From: Clostridium sp. CAG:273 | GTDB lineage: Bacteria > Bacillota > Clostridia > TANB77 > CAG-508 | NCBI GenBank assembly: GCA_000438355.1 | Contig: FR901503.1 | Coordinates: 1 to 9,664 of the forward strand | Length of the DNA stretch: 9,664 nt | Direction of reading: 5' to 3' | The notes under the pieces: model-generated | Seen by the model: only the letters and a program-made list of their open reading frames with translations | Databases searched by the model: none | What the model was told of the DNA's origin: nothing | Position numbers and translations under genes: made by a program | Shown: piece after piece, positions 1 through 7,539 of the stretch | Layout of the letters: each line of letters begins with the position of its first letter | How positions within the stretch are numbered: position 1 is the first letter of the stretch

Positions 1-19
1 CTATTTATATCTATATTTA

Positions 20-757
20 TTATTCTTGATTCTTTTTGTTTTTCTTCTCTTTTTCTGCCATTTTTTTAAATTTCTTTAATCTTTCATTATATGCTGCCAT
101 AACTTCTTCTTCAAATGCTAATTTTGGTTCTTTTACACCCATGGTTTTCAACAATTCTTTAGTAAATAGTGGATTTAAAATTAGTATTGGACCTAAAATA
201 GATGTTGATATTAAATTATTTTTTTGTACACCTTCATATTTGGTACCAATATTTATTCCCATTCCTAATTCAGTTTCTGCAAAATAGCATTCGTCATTAT
301 TTCCATATGTTGTTGTAAATTGTGCTTTAAATCCTACTATTTCAATGCCTTTGTGTTTTCCTAAATAATAGCCACTATATCTATGCATCATATCTCTATG
401 AGAATAAAAGTGATATAATCCAACTGCCCTTATTTGGCTGTCATCTTCATTTTCTATAAACTTTCCTACAATTTCCATAGCATTTCCTAATAGTAAAATA
501 GGTTGGTTTTTATCCACTAGTTCTTCCATTCTATCTGCATATGGTTTTAACTTTTTTATAACTATCTCCTGACTTTTTTCTGTCATTCCTGCCATAAATA
601 TTAAGTTTATATCATTTTGTTTTACAAATGCTGGCTCATCATTTAAAGATGTTTCTATAATTTCTACATCATCGTTTAAGCATTTTTTTAAATACTCTAT
701 ATTACTTAAATCTCCATATAGGTTTGCAACTTCTGGAAATAAAACTTCAATTTTCAT
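20..757 (-). CDS. gatD: GatD-like class I glutamine amidotransferase homologue lacking catalytic residues
   Basis: Homologue of GatD, the glutaminase subunit of the MurT/GatD lipid II D-glutamate amidating complex (cytoplasmic). It has the family layout: an N-terminal NLYGD segment (residues 12-16), the elbow region at 85-98 (QPILLLGNAMEIVG), a VGF segment at 141-143 and a GPIL segment near 189. Family members have a Cys in the elbow (ICGGYQ), a His in the VGFENHGG segment and an LHGPIL motif. Here these are Gly91, Gln146 and Leu188. The only cysteines (26 and 157) are not at the elbow, so glutamine hydrolysis should be impossible. The last 20-odd residues are very Lys/Glu rich. I chose the ATG at 757 because AAAGG lies about 11 bases upstream; ATG at 766 and TTG at 781 are possible but poorly spaced. 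It overlaps the end of the murT-like gene by 11 bases, implying coupled translation. Length (245) is normal for GatD. Family assignment is fairly sure; the function is not. Confidence 0.85.
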   Translation of the reverse strand: MKIEVLFPEVANLYGDLSNIEYLKKCLNDDVEIIETSLNDEPAFVKQNDINLIFMAGMTEKSQEIVIKKLKPYADRMEELVDKNQPILLLGNAMEIVGKFIENEDDSQIRAVGLYHFYSHRDMMHRYSGYYLGKHKGIEIVGFKAQFTTTYGNNDECYFAETELGMGINIGTKYEGVQKNNLISTSILGPILILNPLFTKELLKTMGVKEPKLAFEEEVMAAYNERLKKFKKMAEKEKKNKKNQE

Positions 758-2144
758 TTGACTCATTTCCTTTCTTATCAATTAATTGTTTTACTGCATT
801 TTTTATATTCTTTGTTTCTTCTATTGAGTATAAATCATGTAAAATAAATACAGAATCAATATTATTTAAGTTTAGTCCTTGTGTTGCCTCTATTTCGTCT
901 TTTTTACATACTATTTTTTCGTTTGGTACACCTGCCATAAGAAGTCTTACTTTAGCATCCAAATATCTTGGCCCTGCTACTATTACTTGTTTTATTGATT
1001 GGTCGTTTAGAAATTCGTAATCTGTATCATATTGCCATGATGTATTTTCTGATCCAAATTTTTCTTCATGTAAATCGTCTACAATTACTATAGCTGCCTT
1101 ATTTCCAGGCTCCTTTCTTGCATAATCAAAAGCTCTTGAGCATGCAATAGGGTTCATCCCCTTTGCTAAATGTGTTACAATTCTTACTCCATTATAAATT
1201 TCATCACTAAACCTTGTTTCTACTATTTTTAATTTCGCAAGTGATGTATTTATTTGCTCATAGTTTAAACCAAATTCTTTAAGTAGTGCAATAACAGCTA
1301 CAATATTATAAATATTAATAATATTGTTTGTTATTAATGTATATTCTTCTTCTCCATTTGGTGTTTTTATTGTCATTTTCATATTTTGTAAATCTAATTT
1401 TGTTGCTAAATAATCTGCATCTGGTGTTTTATAATCACAATTTGGGCAATGTGCCTTTCCTATGTGATGATATCTTACATAGTCATATTCTAATTTTGAA
1501 TAACATTTTGGGCACACCATAATGTCCCTTGTTCTGTTTTCAAAATTTTCTGTGTCTGTATCTAATTTGTCTATTCCAAAATATACTTTTTTGTTGTTTT
1601 CTGCTATATGAGAACATATTAAGTCATCTGCATTTTCTATCATTATAGTTTCTTTTGGAATATATTTGTTTAAAATATCTGCTATAAATTCTGTATGTCC
1701 ATTTCTCATTAATGAATCTCTAAAAATGTTTGTGCAAATTAAATAATTTGGTGTTAAGTATGGGTATACTTTGTTTGCACTTCTTTCATCTATTTCAAGT
1801 ACTGCTAATCTTTTATCTGTCTTTCCATGTAAATTTGCAGCATTTATTAATGTTGTAGTTATTCCTCTATCTATATTTGAACCATATTTATTATTTACTA
1901 AATCATATCCATTATCTATTAAAATGTCATTTATCATATTTGATACTGTTGTTTTACCATTTGTTCCTGTTACTCCTATTATTATCTCTGGCTTTTCTAA
2001 TATTCCTAAAAAATTAGGACATATCTTTATTGCCAAATCTCCTGGAAATGACGTAGCATTTCTTTTTAATAACTTTAGTACCTTAGTAGAAAGTTTTGCA
2101 AGCCAAAGAGCAACATAAAATTTTATAGTTTTTTCATTCTTCAT
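747..2144 (-). CDS. murT: MurT-like Mur ligase (ATP-binding subunit of MurT/GatD-type complex), divergent
   Basis: Mur ligase-family protein of MurT type, 465 residues, slightly long for MurT (about 440). Visible in order: an N-terminal helix, a P-loop GVTGTNGKTT (57-66), the Mur-ligase central domain with TNIFRDSL (138-145), an inserted four-cysteine zinc ribbon (CPKC at 211-214, CPNC at 233-236) typical of MurT, and a C-terminal DUF1727-like domain. MurT normally activates the D-Glu of lipid II with ATP and receives ammonia from GatD. Here the C-terminal domain is divergent: the family's LvKNPAGFN segment reads LAKGMNP (326-332), and the D-x-S-W motif that I recall as supplying the third catalytic residue reads NTSW (367-370). 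Start ATG has AAGGAG about 10 bases upstream. It overlaps the gatD-like gene by 11 bases. No convincing promoter was found between the terminator at 2199-2234 and the start. ATP-dependent ligase chemistry seems retained; the amine donor and substrate are unknown. Confidence 0.88.
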   Translation of the reverse strand: MKNEKTIKFYVALWLAKLSTKVLKLLKRNATSFPGDLAIKICPNFLGILEKPEIIIGVTGTNGKTTVSNMINDILIDNGYDLVNNKYGSNIDRGITTTLINAANLHGKTDKRLAVLEIDERSANKVYPYLTPNYLICTNIFRDSLMRNGHTEFIADILNKYIPKETIMIENADDLICSHIAENNKKVYFGIDKLDTDTENFENRTRDIMVCPKCYSKLEYDYVRYHHIGKAHCPNCDYKTPDADYLATKLDLQNMKMTIKTPNGEEEYTLITNNIINIYNIVAVIALLKEFGLNYEQINTSLAKLKIVETRFSDEIYNGVRIVTHLAKGMNPIACSRAFDYARKEPGNKAAIVIVDDLHEEKFGSENTSWQYDTDYEFLNDQSIKQVIVAGPRYLDAKVRLLMAGVPNEKIVCKKDEIEATQGLNLNNIDSVFILHDLYSIEETKNIKNAVKQLIDKKGNESNEN

Positions 2145-2198
2145 ATTACTTTGTCTCCTTATTATTTATATTTTGCACATACTCTTTTTTAGCCTTTA

Positions 2199-2234
2199 AA
2201 AAGTTGAAATGGAGCTAATCCCATTTCAACTTTT
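2199..2234 (-). terminator. Rho-independent terminator of the small coiled-coil gene
   Basis: Perfect 14-bp stem (2199-2212 with 2221-2234; AAAAGTTGAAATGG and its complement) around an 8-base loop, beginning 8 bases past the stop of the 83-residue gene. Read on the minus strand it ends in a run of five T. The A-rich left flank would also let it act on the plus strand. It separates the small gene from the murT-like gene. Confidence 0.8.
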
Positions 2235-2241
2235 GTAGAAA

Positions 2242-2493
2242 TTATTTAACCCTTTTCTTTTCTATTATGCTATTTAATTTATTTTCAATAGCATAAAGTC
2301 TTCTTTCAAATATTTGATTTGTCATATCGCAAATCTCATTAAATTCAATTAATTTGGAGAATTTTTGCATATTAACTTTGTGATTGTTTTCGACTTTTTT
2401 TGACATTTCTATTTGTTCTTTTTTTAGTTCATTTAATAGTACATTTATTTCTGTAATTAATTGGTTCAGTGTTAAATCTGCATTATTCTGCAT
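2242..2493 (-). CDS. Small predicted coiled-coil protein, unknown function
   Basis: An 83-residue protein I do not recognise. It is almost entirely charged and amphipathic, with heptad-like spacing of Leu/Ile/Phe (for example NQLITEINVLLNELKKEQ near residues 10-27, and a second helical stretch 55-80), so one or two coiled-coil helices are expected. There is no signal peptide or membrane segment. That it is a real gene is supported by an excellent ribosome binding site (AGAGGTGA, with AGAGG 7 bases before ATG), a near-consensus promoter at 2525-2553 and a terminator right after the stop. It therefore forms its own transcription unit between aspS and the murT-like gene. A function such as a small adaptor or structural protein is only a guess. 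Confidence 0.75.
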   Translation of the reverse strand: MQNNADLTLNQLITEINVLLNELKKEQIEMSKKVENNHKVNMQKFSKLIEFNEICDMTNQIFERRLYAIENKLNSIIEKKRVK

Positions 2494-2524
2494 ATTATCA
2501 CCTCTCTTACAAAAATATACAAAT

Positions 2525-2553
2525 ATTCTACCATATATTTACATAAATTGCAA
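2525..2553 (-). promoter_or_regulatory. Promoter of the small coiled-coil gene
   Basis: TTGCAA (2548-2553), 17-base spacer, TAGAAT (2525-2530), with TGG before the -10 giving an extended -10. Expected transcript start is near 2518, about 25 bases before the ATG. The -35 box sits only 13 bases past the end of aspS and falls in a short AATTG/CAATT inverted repeat. Confidence 0.7.
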
Positions 2554-2565
2554 CAATTATTAAAA

Positions 2566-4317
2566 TTATTTTTTGTCATTTAGAATAATATGTACATCAT
2601 CAAGTTGTGCTTTGTTTACTCTACTAGGTGCTCCCATCATTACATCTCTTGCCTTTTTGTTTTTAGGGAAAGCTATTACTTCTCTTATGTTCTTACTATC
2701 TGCAATTAGCATAACCATTCTGTCTAATCCTGGAGCTGCACCTGCATGAGGTGGTGTACCATATTGAAATGCATTATATAGCGCTCCAAATTTTGTTTTT
2801 ACATCTTCTTCTGTATAACCTGCAATTTCAAATGCTTTTACCATAAGCTCTGGATTGTGATTTCTTACAGCTCCAGAAGCAACTTCATATCCATTGCAAA
2901 CTGCATCATATTGATATGCTAGAATCTCTAATGGATTTTGATTATTTAGTGCATCTAATCCGCCTTGTGGCATTGAAAATGGGTTATGGTTAAAGTCTAT
3001 TGTTCCTTCATCTGACAATTCATACATTGGAAAATCTACTATAAAGCAGAATTTATAAACATTTTTCTCTATTAAATCAAGTCTATTCCCAAGCTCAATT
3101 CTAACTAATCCTGCTATTTTTTGTGCTGTCTTAAATTCATCTGCTACAAAGAAAATACTATCTCCATTTTTTGCACCTAATTTTTCTAATCCTTGTTTTA
3201 CTTCATCTGTAATAAATTTAGCAATTCCGCCTGTATAATTTCCATCTTCTAGTTTTACCCAAGCTAATCCCTTAGCTCCTGTTTCGTTTATTGCAAATTC
3301 ATTCATATTATCAAAGAATTTTCTACCTTGAACAGCTCCATTTGGCACAATAATAATTTTTACTGTTTTATCTTTAAACGCATTAAATTCTGTATTTTTA
3401 AATAGTTCTGTTGCATCTTGTATAATAAGTGGGTTTCTTAAATCTGGTTTGTCTATTCCGTATTTTTCCATAGCTTCTCTATATGGAATTCTTACAAATG
3501 GTGGCTTTGTTACATCCCAATTTGTGTGCTTTTTAAATACTGTCGTAAAAATTTCTTCCATTATAGAAAGTACATCTTCTTGTTCTGCAAAGCTCATCTC
3601 AAAATCCAATTGATAAAATTCTCCTGGAGCTCTATCTGCTCTAGGATCTTCGTCTCTAAAGCATGGTGCAATTTGATAATATTTATTAAATCCAGAAACC
3701 ATTAGCAATTGTTTAAATTGTTGTGGTGCTTGTGGCAAAGCATAAAATTCCCCTGGATGTAATCTACTTGGTACCAAGTAATCTCTTGCACCTTCTGGTG
3801 ATGAGTTTGCTAAAATTGGAGTTTGAATTTCTTTAAATCCTAACTCATCCATTTTATCTCTTAATGTTTTTATAATATCACTACGAAGTAGAATTGTTTG
3901 ATGTAATTTATCGTTCCTTAAATCTAAAAATCTATATTCCAAACGTAAATCTTCACGTACATCTCCTACTTTATCTGAGTTAACTTCAAAAGGTAATACA
4001 TTTTTACATTTACCTAAAACTTCTACTTTTTCTGCATCTATTTCTATTTCGCCAGTTGGGATTTTGTCATTTTTATTTGACCTTTCAACAACATTTCCTA
4101 CTACTTGTATTACACATTCTGTTGATACATTTTTTAAATCTTCATCTGTTATACTACTTTCTGAAGATATTACAATTTGTGTAATTCCAAATTCATCTCT
4201 TAAGTCTATAAACTTCATTGACCCTAAATTTCTAATTTTTTGTACCCATCCTGCTAATGTTACTTTTTCTCCTACATTTTTTATTGTTAATTCTCCACAA
4301 TTGTGATTTCTATACAT
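2566..4317 (-). CDS. aspS: Aspartyl-tRNA synthetase, bacterial type
   Basis: Class II synthetase charging tRNA-Asp in the cytoplasm; 583 residues, the normal bacterial length. Visible parts: an N-terminal anticodon-binding OB fold beginning MYRNHNCGEL with GWVQKIRNLG (23-32); catalytic core with QAPQQFKQLLM (196-206); motif 2 with FRDEDPRADR (220-229) and EFYQLDFEMSF (233-243); the bacterial insertion domain (about 270-420); and motif 3 GLDRMVML (530-537). Motif 2 carries the P.R/PGEFYQLD variant that I associate with alphaproteobacterial-type AspRS, not the LRADRQPEFTQ form of E. coli type. Leu31 in the anticodon-contact loop is the residue seen in tRNA-Asp-discriminating enzymes, where non-discriminating ones often have His. 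The reading frame is open up to 4380, but the true start is the ATG at 4317: family proteins begin there, and AGGAGA lies 7 bases upstream. It has its own promoter. Confidence 0.97.
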   Translation of the reverse strand: MYRNHNCGELTIKNVGEKVTLAGWVQKIRNLGSMKFIDLRDEFGITQIVISSESSITDEDLKNVSTECVIQVVGNVVERSNKNDKIPTGEIEIDAEKVEVLGKCKNVLPFEVNSDKVGDVREDLRLEYRFLDLRNDKLHQTILLRSDIIKTLRDKMDELGFKEIQTPILANSSPEGARDYLVPSRLHPGEFYALPQAPQQFKQLLMVSGFNKYYQIAPCFRDEDPRADRAPGEFYQLDFEMSFAEQEDVLSIMEEIFTTVFKKHTNWDVTKPPFVRIPYREAMEKYGIDKPDLRNPLIIQDATELFKNTEFNAFKDKTVKIIIVPNGAVQGRKFFDNMNEFAINETGAKGLAWVKLEDGNYTGGIAKFITDEVKQGLEKLGAKNGDSIFFVADEFKTAQKIAGLVRIELGNRLDLIEKNVYKFCFIVDFPMYELSDEGTIDFNHNPFSMPQGGLDALNNQNPLEILAYQYDAVCNGYEVASGAVRNHNPELMVKAFEIAGYTEEDVKTKFGALYNAFQYGTPPHAGAAPGLDRMVMLIADSKNIREVIAFPKNKKARDVMMGAPSRVNKAQLDDVHIILNDKK

Positions 4318-4335
4318 ATTTATCTCTCCTTTTAT

Positions 4336-4363
4336 GTGTACATTATACATATACCATGTACAC
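4336..4363. promoter_or_regulatory. Inverted repeat at the aspS transcript start (possible operator or leader hairpin)
   Basis: GTGTACAT and ATGTACAC, perfect 8-bp arms 12 bases apart. Measured from the predicted promoter it covers roughly +2 to +30 of the aspS transcript. It could be an operator or a short leader hairpin ahead of the ribosome binding site. The leader is too short (about 48 bases) for a T-box. Confidence 0.4.
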
Positions 4364-4371
4364 GTACGTAT

Positions 4372-4400
4372 ATTATACACCTGTGCATAGTAGTTGGCAA
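4372..4400 (-). promoter_or_regulatory. Promoter of aspS
   Basis: TTGCCA (4395-4400), 17-base spacer, perfect TATAAT (4372-4377). Expected transcript start is near 4365, giving a leader of about 48 bases. Confidence 0.75.
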
Positions 4401-4425
4401 GCGAATTTTATTAAGCTATCGTCAA

Positions 4426-4482
4426 TAGTTAAAATAAGAAATACTAATTTTAAAATAAAATTAGTATTTCTTATTTTAACTA
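4426..4482. repeat. Perfect 26-bp inverted repeat (57-bp hairpin)
   Basis: The left arm 4426-4451 and right arm 4457-4482 are exact complements around a 5-base AAAAT loop. It is almost pure A/T with only scattered G/C. It lies between the aspS promoter and the AbiEii remnant. It may be a bidirectional terminator or a short palindromic mobile repeat; the absence of a GC-rich stem base or a clean T-run makes the terminator reading uncertain. Confidence 0.7.
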
Positions 4483-4495
4483 ACCTATATATTTT

Positions 4496-4723
4496 TTATA
4501 ATATAATTTTCTCAATACATTCTTGAAATTCTTTTTGAAAATTTATGAAAAATTTCTTTATTCCTTCCCAATTATATTCTACAAATGTCTTGGGTAAGAT
4601 TTCTTGCTCTGCATCTTCAAAGTAGCTTAATCCCATTTGTAAAGATAACGCTGTTCCGCCTATCATATAGTATTCTGGTATGCTTATTGTATTTGTTATA
4701 TTTTTTAACAAATGGTTCTGTTT
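4496..4723 (-). pseudogene. Internally deleted AbiEii/AbiGii-type nucleotidyltransferase remnant
   Basis: Open frame of about 75 codons without a usable start: an upstream stop at 4724-4726 is followed by KQNHLLKNI, and the first possible start is TTG at 4711 with no ribosome binding site. Numbering from that TTG, residues 14-27 (YYMIGGTALSLQMG) match the N-terminal GGTAL motif of the AbiEii toxin family (PF08843-like nucleotidyltransferases). From residue 28 the sequence jumps to the family's C-terminal segment (SYFEDAEQEILPK, then a W-E-x-x-K-K-F-F pattern). The middle of the protein, including the conserved Asp residues for metal and nucleotide binding, is missing, and the join is in frame. 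It cannot be an active toxin. No antitoxin gene is next to it. Family call from remembered motifs. Confidence 0.6.
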
Positions 4724-4735
4724 TCAACTAATTAT

Positions 4736-4861
4736 ATAAAAAGCAATAAAAGTAATATTTTGTAGTGAGACAAAGTCTTATAATTTGTATACAAATACAA
4801 ATTATAAGTAGCTGTGCGTCCGCAGTCGAACGAAAAAATTATTACTTTTATTGCTTTTTAT
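4736..4861. repeat. 126-bp nested palindromic element with GC-rich core (MITE-like or structured RNA)
   Basis: The ends are a 22-bp inverted repeat (4736-4757 with 4840-4861), extended three more pairs after one mismatch. Inside is a second perfect hairpin with 13-bp arms (4777-4789 and 4796-4808, six-base loop), then an unusually GC-rich stretch at 4811-4832 containing TGCGTCCGCA, with about 14 of 22 bases G or C in a region that is otherwise about 20-25 percent. The minus-strand reading ends in GCTTTTTAT, so it could also end adhE transcription. I see no clear target-site duplication. It may be a miniature transposable element, a dispersed extragenic palindrome or a small structured RNA. 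Confidence 0.6.
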
Positions 4862-4929
4862 CTTTATAATTTATTTGAGAATATTAAAGTTTAGCTTTAA
4901 ATAGCATTATAAAATTTCATTATCCGTCC

Positions 4930-7539
4930 TTAATTTCCATAATAGCTATCTAATAGAATTTGCTTTAACTCACTAACTAGTGGTAATCTTGGGTTTGCAG
5001 TTGTACATTGGTCTTCAAAAGCTCTATCTGCCAATATATCTACCTTTGCTAAAAATTCTTGCTCATCTATTCCAGCTTCTTTAAATGATTTTGGAATATT
5101 TAAGTCATTATTTAACTTTTTTATTTCCTCTATTAATGAGTTTACTCCCTCTTCGTTTGTATATGCAGGGAAATTCATTCTTCTTGATAAATCTGCATAT
5201 TTTTGGTCTGCTATAAAGTATTCGTATTTAGGGAATGATACAAATTTTGTTGGTATTTGACTATTGTATCTAATTACATATGGTAACAGAATTGCATTAA
5301 TTCTTCCATGTGGCAAATGAAATTCTGCTCCTATTTTGTGTGCTAAAGAGTGATTTATTCCCAAAAAAGCATTTGTAAATGCCATACCTGCTATTGTACT
5401 TGCATTGTGCATTTTTTCTCTTGCTTCTTTATTACTACCATTATTATATGCCTCTCTTATATTTTTAAATACAAGTTCTACTGCTTTTTCTGCTAAACCG
5501 TCTGTATAGTCTGATGCCATATTTGAAACATAACTTTCTATTGCATGTGTTAAAACATCCATTCCTGTATCTGCTGTAATTGTTTTTGGAAGGCTCATTA
5601 CTAAGTCTGGGTCAACTATTGCTACATCTGGTGTTAGCTCATAATCTGCTAAAGGATATTTTTTATTTTGGTTTTTATCTGTAATTACGGCAAAAGATGT
5701 TACTTCTGAACCGGTTCCTGATGTTGTAGGAATTGCCACCATTTTTGATTTTATTCCCAATTTAGGAAATTTATATGTCCTTTTTCTAATATCCATAAAT
5801 TTAAGTTTCATACCTTCTGGGTCTGCTTCTGGGTGTTCGTAAAATAACCACATTCCTTTTGCTGCATCTATAGGACTTCCTCCACCTAATGCAATAACTA
5901 CGTCTGGCTTAAATTCTTGCATTAGTTTTACTCCTCTGTGTATTGTATCAAAAGATGGGTCTGACTCTACATCTGAAAATATTTCTGAATGCACATATTC
6001 TTTTCTTTTTCTTAAATAATATAAAATTTTATCCACATAACCTAACTCTACCATTGATGGATCTGTTACTATAAAAGCTCTTGATATGTCTGGCATTTTC
6101 TCTAAGTATTGAATAGAACCTGCTTCAAAATATATTTTTTCTGGAACTTTAAACCACTGCATATTTACCCTCCTTTTTGCAACTCTTTTTACATTTATTA
6201 GATTTACACTGGATACATTTGCTGTTGTTGAATTTCCTCCAAATGTTCCACATCCTAGTGTAAGTGATGGCATATTAGTATTGTATATATCTCCAATTGC
6301 CCCATGAGTAGATGGTGAGTTTACTATAATTCTTCCTACTTTAACAGTTTCTGCAAATTTTTGAATTGTTTTTCTATTTTCTGAGTGAATAACAGCTGAA
6401 TGTCCCATTCCTCCAAATTCTATTAGCTTTTCTGCTAAGCTAATTCCTTCATCTGAATTTTTTACTATATAATAAGCAAGTACAGGACTTAGTTTTTCTT
6501 TTGAAAATGGATATTCTATGCCAACTCCATTTTCTTTTAAAACTAAAATTTTAGTTTCTTTTGGTACTTCTATTCCTGCTTCTCCAGCTATTTTATATGG
6601 ACTTTGTCCAACAATAGCAGAATTTAATGCTCCATCTTTTTCTTTTATAAACATTGTATCTCTTAATCTATTTGTTTCTTCTTCAGACAAGAAATAGCAA
6701 CCTGCTTTTTTCATTAAATTTTCAAATTCCTCTTTAATTTCTTCATCTACTATAACAGATTGCTCTGATGCGCAAATCATCCCATTATCAAATGATTTTG
6801 ATAGTACTAAATCATTTACAGATGTTTTTAATTTTGCTGATTTATCTATATAGCATGGTACATTACCTGGTCCTACACCTAAAGCTGGTTTTCCACATGA
6901 ATATGCGGATTTAACCATTCCACTTCCACCTGTTGCTAAAATTAAATTTATACCTGGATGGTTCATAAGTAATGTAGTTGCAGTAACTGATGGTTCTTCT
7001 ATCCATAAAATGCAATTTTCTGGTGCACCTGCTTTTATGGCTGCATCTCTTAAAATTTTTGCTGCTTCTACACTACATTTTTGTGCAGATGGATGAAACC
7101 CAAAAATTATTACATTTCTTGTTTTTGCTGCAATAATTGACTTAAACATTGTTGTTGATGTTGGATTTGTAACTGGTGTTATCCCTGCGATAATTCCAAT
7201 TGGTTCTGCAATTTCTTCATACCCTTCTTCTTCATTTTCGTTAATTATCCCAACGGTTTTATCATATTTAATACTATGATAAATATATTCTGTTGCAAAC
7301 ATATTCTTTGTTATTTTATCTTCGTAAATTCCTCTTCCTGTTTCTTCAACTGCCATTTTTGCAAGTTCCATGTGATGCTCTAAACCTGCCATAGACATCT
7401 GTTTTACAATATTATCTATTTGGTCTTGGTCTAATTTCATATATTCTTTAGAAGCCTCTTTAGCTTTTGATATCAAGTCGTCTATCATACTACTAATTCT
7501 GTTTCTTTCTTCTTCACTAATTGGATTTGCCAATTTCAT
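4930..7539 (-). CDS. adhE: Bifunctional acetaldehyde-CoA/alcohol dehydrogenase AdhE
   Basis: Converts acetyl-CoA to acetaldehyde and then ethanol, oxidising two NADH; the main ethanol-forming, NAD-regenerating enzyme of fermenting anaerobes, usually assembling into helical filaments (spirosomes). 869 residues, full length. The N-terminal aldehyde dehydrogenase half (about 1-440) has NAD-site residues PVTNPTST (122-129) and the catalytic Cys256 in MICASEQS. The C-terminal iron alcohol dehydrogenase half (about 460-869) has GGGSPIDAAK (552-561) and metal ligands Asp661, His665, His730 and His744, with PHG at 743-745. The C-terminal SELKQILLDSYYG is typical. The AGGAGG is only 1 base from the ATG at 7539 but 7 bases from an in-frame TTG at codon 3 (7533), so the true start may be that TTG. 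Promoter and palindromic operator lie just upstream. Divergent from the orphan gene at 7733. Confidence 0.98.
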   Translation of the reverse strand: MKLANPISEEERNRISSMIDDLISKAKEASKEYMKLDQDQIDNIVKQMSMAGLEHHMELAKMAVEETGRGIYEDKITKNMFATEYIYHSIKYDKTVGIINENEEEGYEEIAEPIGIIAGITPVTNPTSTTMFKSIIAAKTRNVIIFGFHPSAQKCSVEAAKILRDAAIKAGAPENCILWIEEPSVTATTLLMNHPGINLILATGGSGMVKSAYSCGKPALGVGPGNVPCYIDKSAKLKTSVNDLVLSKSFDNGMICASEQSVIVDEEIKEEFENLMKKAGCYFLSEEETNRLRDTMFIKEKDGALNSAIVGQSPYKIAGEAGIEVPKETKILVLKENGVGIEYPFSKEKLSPVLAYYIVKNSDEGISLAEKLIEFGGMGHSAVIHSENRKTIQKFAETVKVGRIIVNSPSTHGAIGDIYNTNMPSLTLGCGTFGGNSTTANVSSVNLINVKRVAKRRVNMQWFKVPEKIYFEAGSIQYLEKMPDISRAFIVTDPSMVELGYVDKILYYLRKRKEYVHSEIFSDVESDPSFDTIHRGVKLMQEFKPDVVIALGGGSPIDAAKGMWLFYEHPEADPEGMKLKFMDIRKRTYKFPKLGIKSKMVAIPTTSGTGSEVTSFAVITDKNQNKKYPLADYELTPDVAIVDPDLVMSLPKTITADTGMDVLTHAIESYVSNMASDYTDGLAEKAVELVFKNIREAYNNGSNKEAREKMHNASTIAGMAFTNAFLGINHSLAHKIGAEFHLPHGRINAILLPYVIRYNSQIPTKFVSFPKYEYFIADQKYADLSRRMNFPAYTNEEGVNSLIEEIKKLNNDLNIPKSFKEAGIDEQEFLAKVDILADRAFEDQCTTANPRLPLVSELKQILLDSYYGN

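Noticed and set aside
36..287. Plus-strand open frame opposite the gatD-like gene
   Set aside because: Composition-driven shadow of the minus-strand gene, with no ribosome binding site and a low-complexity Phe/Ser-rich product.
4318..4380. Upstream extension of aspS to 4380
   Set aside because: The extra 21 residues do not belong to AspRS, and they cover the promoter -10 and the inverted repeat; the ATG at 4317 has a well-spaced AGGAGA.
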